From DASZHJ01 sp035541215 (GTDB lineage: Bacteria; Pseudomonadota; Alphaproteobacteria; ATCC43930; CGMCC-115725), in assembly GCA_035541215.1 (NCBI GenBank), contig DATKNV010000131.1:37771-101770 (forward strand): DNA of 64,000 nt. The letters run 5' to 3'. The notes below the pieces were generated by a model. It was not told where the DNA came from. It saw nothing but the letters and a program-made list of their open reading frames with translations, and did no database searches. The position numbers and the translations under genes are program-made. Of this stretch, positions 58,201 through 64,000 are shown piece by piece (position 1 is the stretch's first letter; each line of letters begins with the position of its first letter).

Positions 58201-59654
58201 TTGCCGGGCCCCCGGAAGGTTGCGACGTAGGCGACGGTCTCGCCGCCATCCGTCGCGCGCGCGATGAACTTGAAGGGCGTCTCCGGCTGCGCCGTCTTCT
58301 CCAGGTGCAGATAGGCGTGGAAGGTTCCAACGCTGTCGGGCTTCACCGTGAGGATGACGCCCGCGCCGCCGGGGACGGCTGCGCCCTCGCCTTCGGCCAC
58401 CTGGAGCATCGCGAAGGGCAGCCCCTCCTCCGACAGCACGAAGCTCCGCTCGGCCGGAGTCTTGTTCTCGATCTTGATGACGTAGCTGTTGCGGATCGAG
58501 CCGTCGGAGAGCCGCACGAAGAGCGGGCTGCGCTCCGCGAGGACGGCGATGGAGGCGGTGGCGCGATTGAGTACCGCCGCCAGCATGATGCCCGAGGCGA
58601 TCAGCATGACGGCGGCGTAGACGATGGTGCGCGGGCGGATGAGCCGGGGATGCGCCGTGGTGCCGCGCTCGTGCGCGATCCTGTTGAGCGCGGTGTCGAA
58701 GGCGATGAGGCCGTGGGGCCGTCCGACTCCGTCCATGATCTCATTGCAGGCGTCGATGCAGAGGCCGCAGCCGATGCATTCGAGCTGCAGGCCGTCTCGG
58801 ATGTCGATGCCGGTGGGGCAGACCGCGACGCAGGCATGGCAATCGACGCAGTCGCCGCGACCCTCGAAAGTCTCGCCTTTGTGCAGCCGCCCGCGCGGTT
58901 CCCCGCGCCAGCCGCGATAGGTCACCGTCAAGGTCTCCTCGTCGACCATGGCGGATTGAAAGCGGGGCCAGGGGCACATGAAGGTGCAGACCTGCTCGCG
59001 CGCCCAGCCCGCGAGCAGATAGGTCGTGGCGGTGAAGAGGCCGAAGAAGAAATAGACGGTGGTCGAGGCCTGGAGCGTCAGCAGGTTCCTCGTCACCGTG
59101 GGCGCGTCGTTGAAATACATGATCCAGGCACCGCCCGTCGCCGCCGCGATCAGCAGCCAGATGCCGTGCTTTGCCGTCTTGATCCCGAGCTTCCTGAGCG
59201 TCCAGGGCTGCTGGTCGAGCCGCACGCGCTGCATGCGGTCGCCCTCGACGAGGCGCTCTGCCCACATGAAGAGGTCGGTCCAGACGGTCTGCGGACAGGT
59301 GAAGCCGCACCAGAGTCGCCCAAAGAGGCTCGTGACGAAGAAGAGCCCGATCGCGCCGAGGATGAGCAGGCCCGCGATGTAATAGACTTCCTGCGGCCAG
59401 ATCTCGAGGCCGAGGAAATAGGCGCGCCTTGCCGGCATGTCCACGAGGAAGGCCTGATCCGGCCGGCCCGGCCCGCGATCCCATCTGAGCCAAGGCGCCA
59501 CGTAATAGGCCGTGAGACAGAGGGCCAGCACGACCCACTTGATGCGGCGGATCGGCCCTCGGACCCGCCGCGGATAGACCTTCGGCCGCGTCTGGTAGAG
59601 CGATTGCTTCCGGCTCGCGCCGCTCTCAGCGACCTCGCGCGCTTCCACCGTCAT
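58197..59654 (-). CDS. fixG: Cytochrome c oxidase accessory protein CcoG/FixG (RdxA)
   Basis: A 485-aa membrane iron-sulfur protein. About five helices are visible, the first at WVVLALCLTAYYVAPWL. The two 4Fe-4S motifs are CVDCHACVAVCP and CIGCGLCIDACN (about 263-300), with further conserved Cys in WCGFTCPQTVW and TFMCPWPRFQSAM. The C-terminal half is an Ig-like periplasmic domain (about 370-480). CcoG acts as a cupric reductase in copper delivery to cbb3 oxidase in Rhodobacter. It lies 12 bases after ccoP and overlaps fixH. Confidence 0.95.
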   Translation of the reverse strand: MTVEAREVAESGASRKQSLYQTRPKVYPRRVRGPIRRIKWVVLALCLTAYYVAPWLRWDRGPGRPDQAFLVDMPARRAYFLGLEIWPQEVYYIAGLLILGAIGLFFVTSLFGRLWCGFTCPQTVWTDLFMWAERLVEGDRMQRVRLDQQPWTLRKLGIKTAKHGIWLLIAAATGGAWIMYFNDAPTVTRNLLTLQASTTVYFFFGLFTATTYLLAGWAREQVCTFMCPWPRFQSAMVDEETLTVTYRGWRGEPRGRLHKGETFEGRGDCVDCHACVAVCPTGIDIRDGLQLECIGCGLCIDACNEIMDGVGRPHGLIAFDTALNRIAHERGTTAHPRLIRPRTIVYAAVMLIASGIMLAAVLNRATASIAVLAERSPLFVRLSDGSIRNSYVIKIENKTPAERSFVLSEEGLPFAMLQVAEGEGAAVPGGAGVILTVKPDSVGTFHAYLHLEKTAQPETPFKFIARATDGGETVAYVATFRGPGK

Positions 59655-59666
59655 ACCAGTCGGTCC

Positions 59667-60536
59667 TCATTGGCCGCCGCCGAGCGCGTGCACGTAGATC
59701 GTCAGCATCTTGATCGTAGCGGGATCGAGCCTCCGGCTCCAGGAGGGCATGCTGCCGGCACGTGCGCGGGTGATGACGTCGACGACGGTCGCGCGGTCGT
59801 TCCCGTAGAGCGAGATCTTCGCAGTCAGGTCGGGGGCGCCGACGTCGTGGTTCCCCTTGCCGTTCTCGCCGTGGCAGACGGCGCAGTTCTCCTTGAAGAT
59901 CGCGGCGCCCCGGGAGATCGCGTCCGCGGGGCCGGGATTGCCGGAGAGCGAGCGGACGTAATCCGCGACGTCGCCGATCTGCGCCGCGGTGAGCATGCCG
60001 TCGAGTCCGAAGCGGGGCATGTTGGATTGCCGCGAGTCCGGATCGTCGTTGCGCACGCCGTGCGAGATCGTCTGATAGATCGCGTCGAGCGTGCCGCCCC
60101 AGAGCCAACGGTCGCCCGCGAGCATCGGGTATCCCGGCGCGCCCGCTCCGCCCGCGCGATGGCACGGAACGCAATTGTCCGCGAAAGCCGCCTTGCCGCC
60201 GGCGACCGCGAAGGCGAAGAGGTCCGGGTCCTTGCGAATGGTCGCGAGGTCCGAGGAGTTGATCCGCGCAAGGATCGCGGACTGCCGCTTCGCCGCGTCA
60301 TCGAGATCGAGCGCCAGCTGTCCGCGCTGCGTGTTGCCGAGGAGGCCCTTGGTGTGCCCGGTGATCCACGGCACCGCCGGGAACAGCACGCAGTAGACGA
60401 CTGCGAAGAGGATGGTCGCGTAAAAGATGTTGAGCCACCAGCGCGGAAGCGGGGTGTTGAGCTCGCGCAGCCCGTCCCATTCGTGGCCGGTGGTCTCGGT
60501 TCCGGTGAGGGTGTCCTTCTCGCCTTTGGTCGGCAT
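59667..60536 (-). CDS. ccoP: cbb3 oxidase subunit III, di-heme cytochrome c CcoP/FixP
   Basis: A 289-aa subunit. The N-terminal CcoP signature DGLRELNTPLPRWW precedes one membrane helix (LNIFYATILFAVVYCVLF, about 35-52). Two c-heme domains follow, with CVPCH (about 121) and CAVCH (about 215); methionine ligands are expected near MPRFGLDGMLTA and SMPSWSRRLDP. It carries electrons from soluble cytochrome c toward CcoO. Order ccoN-O-Q-P is standard. Confidence 0.95.
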   Translation of the reverse strand: MPTKGEKDTLTGTETTGHEWDGLRELNTPLPRWWLNIFYATILFAVVYCVLFPAVPWITGHTKGLLGNTQRGQLALDLDDAAKRQSAILARINSSDLATIRKDPDLFAFAVAGGKAAFADNCVPCHRAGGAGAPGYPMLAGDRWLWGGTLDAIYQTISHGVRNDDPDSRQSNMPRFGLDGMLTAAQIGDVADYVRSLSGNPGPADAISRGAAIFKENCAVCHGENGKGNHDVGAPDLTAKISLYGNDRATVVDVITRARAGSMPSWSRRLDPATIKMLTIYVHALGGGQ

Positions 60537-60554
60537 GGCTGGGATTCCCGGGAC

Positions 60555-60710
60555 TTAGGCGCGATCGTCGTTGAAGGGGATGCGGCTGTGCTCCTCGTGC
60601 AGGCGGACGCGGCCGGGCCGGCAATACCAGAGCAGCAGCCCCGTCACGGTTAGCGCCACCCACACCATGAAGAGCGGGCGCACGGTCATCGCGAGGTCGA
60701 ACCAGTTCAT
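60555..60710 (-). CDS. ccoQ: cbb3 oxidase subunit CcoQ/FixQ (51 aa)
   Basis: A 51-aa single-helix protein (FMVWVALTVTGLLLWYC, about 14-30) with the conserved start NWFDLAMTVRPLF and a short polar tail HEEHSRIPFNDDRA. Position between ccoO and ccoP and the sequence identify it as CcoQ, which stabilises CcoP in the complex. The start has GGAGGCGCGCG upstream. Confidence 0.92.
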   Translation of the reverse strand: MNWFDLAMTVRPLFMVWVALTVTGLLLWYCRPGRVRLHEEHSRIPFNDDRA

Positions 60711-60722
60711 CGCGCGCCTCCG

Positions 60723-61451
60723 CTACTGCACGAGGTCCGCGGGGTCGACGTCCCGGAACTTCACCTCGGTGCCGAGGATCTGGAGATACGCCAGCAGCGC
60801 ATCCATCTCCGTGACCGCCGCCGGCGAGCCGCCCACCGACTTGAAGACCACGGCGCCGGGATAGCGCTTGATAAGCGCCGAGCTGTCGCCGTCGGGGTTG
60901 ACCTGCGCCAGGAGGTCGGCGCGAGCCTGGGCGATCATCTCGTCGCTATAGGGCACGCCCACCGCGCGATTGGCGGCGAGATGCTCCGCGATGTGCTCGA
61001 TGTCGAGCGGGTGGCGCCCGAGGAAGGCGTAGGGCGGCATCAGCGATTCCGGCACAACGTCGCGGGGATCGTTCAGATGCGCGATCTGCCAGTCGTTCGA
61101 ATACTTGCCGCCGATGCGCGCGAGATCGGGGCCGATGCGCTTCGAGCCCCACTGGAAGGGATGGTCGTACATGCTCTCCGCTGCGAGACTGTAATGCCCG
61201 TAGCGCTCGACCTCGTCGCGGAAGGGCCGGATCTGCTGGCTGTGGCAGAGATAGCAGCCCTCGCGGACGTAGATGTCGCGCCCCGCGAGCTCGAGCGGCG
61301 AGTAGGGGCGCACGCCTTTGACGCGCTCGATCGTGGTCTCGATCGTGAAGAGCGGCACGATCTCCACGAGGCCACCGATCGAGACCGTCAGCAGCACGAG
61401 CACGAGGAGGAGGATCGCGTTCTGCTCGATCGTCTCGTGACGAAGCTTCAT
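60723..61451 (-). CDS. ccoO: cbb3 oxidase subunit II, mono-heme cytochrome c CcoO/FixO
   Basis: A 242-aa subunit. It starts KLRHETIEQNAILLLVLVLL, the N-terminal anchor, followed by IGGLVEIVPLFTIETTIERV. The c-heme motif is GCYLCHSQQIRPFRDEVERY (CxxCH at about 71-75), and RIGPDLARIGGKYSNDWQIA and LMPPYAFLGRHPLD hold the methionine-ligand side. It passes electrons from CcoP to CcoN. ATG 61451 lies 13 bases after ccoN. Confidence 0.95.
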   Translation of the reverse strand: MKLRHETIEQNAILLLVLVLLTVSIGGLVEIVPLFTIETTIERVKGVRPYSPLELAGRDIYVREGCYLCHSQQIRPFRDEVERYGHYSLAAESMYDHPFQWGSKRIGPDLARIGGKYSNDWQIAHLNDPRDVVPESLMPPYAFLGRHPLDIEHIAEHLAANRAVGVPYSDEMIAQARADLLAQVNPDGDSSALIKRYPGAVVFKSVGGSPAAVTEMDALLAYLQILGTEVKFRDVDPADLVQ

Positions 61452-61464
61452 GATGCGCCTCCCG

Positions 61465-63111
61465 TCACTCGGCGGCCGCCGGCACCGCGCCCAGCGCCGG
61501 TCTCGGCTCGGTCCCGCGCGCGGTGTGCCAGAGGTTGTAGAGCATGAGCACCGCGCCCAGGAGGAACAGGATCCCGCCGAACGCACGCACGATGTAATAG
61601 GGATGCATCGCCGCCACCGTCTCGACGAAGGAGTACTGGAGGAAGCCTAGGGAGTCGTAAGCGCGCCACATCAGGCCCTGCATGATGCCTGCAACCCACA
61701 TCGAGGTGATGTAGAAGACGATGCCGAGCGTCGCGATCCAGAAGTGATAGGCCACGAGCCTGTTCGAGTAGAGTCCGGGCCGCTTCCAGAGCACGGGCAC
61801 GAGATAGTAGAAAGCGCCGAAGGTCATGAAGGCGACCCAGCCGAGCGCGCCGGAGTGCACGTGGCCGATGGTCCAATCGGTGTAGTGGCTGAGCGAGTTC
61901 ACCTGGCGGATGGACATCATCGGCCCCTCGAACGTCGCCATGCCGTAGAAACCCACGGCGGTGACCGAGAAGCGCAGGCCAGGATCGGTGCGCAGCTTGT
62001 CCCACGCGCCCGAGAGGGTCATCATGCCGTTGATCATGCCGCCCCAGGACGGCATCCACAGCATCACCGAGAAGATCATGCCGAGGGTCTGCGCCCAGTC
62101 CGGCAACGCCGTGTAATGCAAGTGATGCGGCCCCGCCCAGATATAGAGGAAGATGAGCGACCAGAAGTGGATGATCGAGAGCCGGTACGAGTAGATCGGC
62201 CGCTCGGCGCGCTTGGGCACGAAATAATACATGATGGCGAGGAAGCCGGCGGTGAGGAAAAAGCCGACCGCGTTGTGGCCGTACCACCACTGGAACATCG
62301 CATCCTGCACGCCGCTCCAGACAATGTAGGACTGGGACGAGAAGATCGACACCGGCACGGCGGGGTTGTTGCCGAGGTGCAGCATCGCGATCGTGACGAT
62401 GAAAGCGAGAAAGAACCAGTTCGCCACGAAGATATGCGGCTCCTTGCGGCGATAGAGCGTGGCCAGGAACACGAGGAGATAGACGACCCAGACGACGGTC
62501 AGCCACAGGTCGGCGTACCATTCGGGCTCGGCGTATTCCTTGCTCTGGGTGATGCCGAGCAGGTAGCCGGTGCCGGCGATGAGGATGAAGAAGTTGTAGC
62601 CGAGCGCGACGAACCAGGGGGAAAGATCGCCGGCGAGACGCGCGCGGCAAGTCCGTTGCACGACATAGAACGAGGTCGCAAGCAGCACGTTGCCGCCGAA
62701 GGCGAAGATGACGGCGGAGGTGTGCAGCGGCCTTAAGCGCCCGAAATTGATCCAGGGCAGGAAGTTGAGGTCGGGGTAGGCGAGCTCGAAGGCGATGTAA
62801 ACGCCAGCCGCCATACCGGCGAAGCCCCAGAAAAGCGCCATTATGGCGAGGAACTTGACGACCCCGAAATTGTAGTTGGGCAGCCCGGCGATCTCCATCG
62901 GCGGAGGCTCGGCCGGGCGATGATAGAAGCGATGGAAAATTGCGAATAGGCCGAGACCGGCGGCGACGACCGCGAGCCCCATATGGAACGCATAAGCGGG
63001 CTCGACCGTCTTGGCGGCGACGAAGAGACAGAACAGCCCGAGCAGCGCCAGGGCCCCGATCATCCCGACCTCGCCGCTCCAGAGCGCCTTTGGCTGTGCT
63101 ACCGTCTGCAT
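61465..63111 (-). CDS. ccoN: cbb3 oxidase catalytic subunit I CcoN/FixN
   Basis: A 548-aa heme-copper oxidase subunit with about twelve helices. Metal-site histidines lie in RPLHTSAVIFAFGGNVLLAT (low-spin heme), WWYGHNAVGFFLTAGFLAIM (CuB and the cross-linked Tyr region), IWAGPHHLHYTALPDW (CuB His pair) and WTIGHVHSGALGWVAFMTFG (heme b3 and b). The high-affinity oxidase reduces oxygen under microaerobic conditions. ATG 63111 is preferred; a TTG at 63126 would add five residues. I found no FNR/FixK box upstream within 300 bases. Confidence 0.94.
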   Translation of the reverse strand: MQTVAQPKALWSGEVGMIGALALLGLFCLFVAAKTVEPAYAFHMGLAVVAAGLGLFAIFHRFYHRPAEPPPMEIAGLPNYNFGVVKFLAIMALFWGFAGMAAGVYIAFELAYPDLNFLPWINFGRLRPLHTSAVIFAFGGNVLLATSFYVVQRTCRARLAGDLSPWFVALGYNFFILIAGTGYLLGITQSKEYAEPEWYADLWLTVVWVVYLLVFLATLYRRKEPHIFVANWFFLAFIVTIAMLHLGNNPAVPVSIFSSQSYIVWSGVQDAMFQWWYGHNAVGFFLTAGFLAIMYYFVPKRAERPIYSYRLSIIHFWSLIFLYIWAGPHHLHYTALPDWAQTLGMIFSVMLWMPSWGGMINGMMTLSGAWDKLRTDPGLRFSVTAVGFYGMATFEGPMMSIRQVNSLSHYTDWTIGHVHSGALGWVAFMTFGAFYYLVPVLWKRPGLYSNRLVAYHFWIATLGIVFYITSMWVAGIMQGLMWRAYDSLGFLQYSFVETVAAMHPYYIVRAFGGILFLLGAVLMLYNLWHTARGTEPRPALGAVPAAAE

Positions 63112-63359
63112 CCCGAAAATCCCCAAGGTCAGCCGGGCGCGCTGCTGCGGGCACCCGTACGCAACGCCACTCGCCGTGAGACGGCGGCCGTCAACAAAAC
63201 GCCGTCGGTTCTATACCGTCTCGCGCTTCTGCAAGCTACTGCACATCAGGCGCCAAACCGTCCATCGGTTCGTTGGTCGCGTTGGCGGCCAAAACCCGCG
63301 GCGAACTGTCGCAGCCCGGCGCAGATCCGCACGGACAACAAAGGGTTTCGGCGGCGCTC
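63112..63359. other. Intergenic region upstream of ccoN
   Basis: About 250 bases between ccoN and the Crp/Fnr gene with no protein-like frame. It must hold the cco operon promoter. I searched for TTGAT-N4-ATCAA and close variants and saw none. Nothing else stands out apart from the terminator-like repeat at its right end. Confidence 0.45.
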
Positions 63360-63409
63360 GGCGCTGTCGCTTAGGAACCAGCTTTTGCGTTGAGAAAGGC
63401 GACAGCGCC
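63360..63409 (-). terminator. Inverted repeat directly after the Crp/Fnr gene
   Basis: GGCGCTGTCGC (63360-63370) and GCGACAGCGCC (63399-63409) pair perfectly over 11 bases around a 28-base loop. It begins right after the stop of the leftward Crp/Fnr gene. The long loop and lack of a U-tract make it an atypical terminator; it could also be a cis regulatory element of ccoN. Confidence 0.45.
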
Positions 63410-64000
63410 TCAGGCCGGGACAGCCTCAAGCTGCGCGTGGCGCCGTTTGACCAATTCCATCGGCTGAGGCGCGGCGTCGCGATTCGCCGCAGCGAGGCGC
63501 GCGAGCGCCTCCGGCCGCAGAATCTCAATGCTGCGTTTGCGCGGCAGCCTCAGATAGCCGCGATCCCGGAACAAAGTGAAGGTGCGGCTCACGGTCTCGA
63601 TAGTGAGCCCAAGATAGTCGGCGATGTCCTGCCGCTGCATGGCGAGCTCGAGCAGGCGCTCATCCGGTCGCGCCGACCGTTCGGCGAGCATCGTCAGGAA
63701 CCACGCCAGCCTCTCCTCGGCGGAGCTGCGGCCGATCATCATCATATGATCGATGGCAAGCGTCAGCGCGCGAGTTGCGCCCTTGAAGAGCGCCGCATTG
63801 AGCTTGGGGTCATCGTCCATGCGGGCGCGGCAGGCGCGCCGCGGCAGGATCGCCATCGCAGCGGCGTCGACCGCCTCGATCGTGAGCTTGTGGATCGGCT
63901 CGGGCTCCAGCCCGCAAAGGTCGCCCGCCATGTAGAAAGCAAACACCTGCCGGCGGCCGTCCAAGGTGAACTTCACCGCGCGGAACAGCCCCCGCATGAC
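63410..64000 (-). CDS. Crp/Fnr family regulator, FixK-like (5' end beyond window)
   Basis: About 196 C-terminal residues of a Crp/Fnr regulator; the frame stays open to the window end, so the N-terminus is missing. The cNMP-like domain runs RRQVFAFYMAGDLCGLEPEP, the dimer helix RALTLAIDHMMMIGRSSAEE, and the winged helix MQRQDIADYLGLTIETVSRT with ETVSR, the Glu-x-x-Ser-Arg pattern that reads TTGAT half-sites. At the place of E. coli FNR Cys122 (VCEIP) it has AMAILPR, so an FNR-type 4Fe-4S switch is unlikely, unless the missing N-terminus says otherwise. It sits upstream of ccoN on the same strand and is the likely regulator of hemN and the cco operon. Confidence 0.88.
   Translation of the reverse strand, partial: VMRGLFRAVKFTLDGRRQVFAFYMAGDLCGLEPEPIHKLTIEAVDAAAMAILPRRACRARMDDDPKLNAALFKGATRALTLAIDHMMMIGRSSAEERLAWFLTMLAERSARPDERLLELAMQRQDIADYLGLTIETVSRTFTLFRDRGYLRLPRKRSIEILRPEALARLAAANRDAAPQPMELVKRRHAQLEAVPA

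Noticed and set aside
1..64000. tRNA, rRNA, CRISPR array, transposase, integrase, prophage genes
   Set aside because: I looked for T-loop-like sequences, regular spaced repeats and recombinase motifs and found none that hold up. Coding style looks uniform across the window.

Overview
The window reads as one contiguous piece of a very GC-rich alphaproteobacterial chromosome. The order within the class is uncertain. Support comes from a full ccoNOQP-fixGHIS cbb3-oxidase cluster with a FixK-type Crp/Fnr regulator, many Liv-type ABC importers, MlrC, LVIVD-repeat and TauE families, and two intergenic repeat types (523-628 and about 42848-42976) that resemble repeats I recall from Hyphomicrobiales (Bradyrhizobium-like) genomes. 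I see no tRNA, rRNA, CRISPR array, IS element or prophage. Both edges cut genes: a glycosyltransferase-like protein on the left and a Crp/FixK regulator on the right.

Layout. 1-5 kb: mixed single genes (DUF1906 lysozyme-like protein, YfcG-type GST, TPR-SPOR lipoprotein, DUF1345 membrane protein). 5-10.5 kb: an orphan Liv-type binding protein directly followed by a chemoreceptor, a CoA-metabolism-type phosphotransferase and an aspartate dehydrogenase. 10.7-15.4 kb: a complete branched-chain-type importer (Tat-exported binding protein, terminator-like hairpin, LivHMGF). 15.4-16.3 kb: a 0.9 kb stretch with no convincing gene. 16.3-21.1 kb: the conserved prkA-yeaH-spoVR stress operon.

21.1-27.3 kb (minus strand): a tightly coupled eight-gene operon that joins a polar (probably acidic) amino-acid ABC importer, an aminotransferase, a TetR regulator, an RraA-family aldolase and a GalB-type PIG-L hydratase. 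Together these could form a complete route from a 4-substituted glutamate (for example 4-methyleneglutamate) to pyruvate. This is the most interesting system in the window. 27.6-33.5 kb: HrpB helicase, D-aminoacylase-like amidohydrolase, a small secreted protein, an MFS exporter. 33.6-39.9 kb (plus strand): a five-gene catabolic operon with a cytosine-deaminase-like hydrolase lacking two expected catalytic residues, a DHA2 transporter, a class III CoA-transferase, a CitE-like lyase and a MmgE/PrpD protein.

40-50.6 kb: a second Liv system arranged divergently. LivHMGF, a ThDP decarboxylase and an alpha/beta hydrolase run left; an LVIVD beta-propeller protein, the cognate binding protein, a shikimate-dehydrogenase-like enzyme and a TauE exporter run right. 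50.6-55 kb: MlrC peptidase, HemN, a perfect FNR/FixK box and two 2OG-Fe(II) oxygenases. 55-63.1 kb (minus strand): the microaerobic respiration operon ccoN-O-Q-P-fixG-H-I-S, ending in a translationally coupled 59-aa two-helix membrane protein of unknown function. The FixK-like regulator follows at the right edge.
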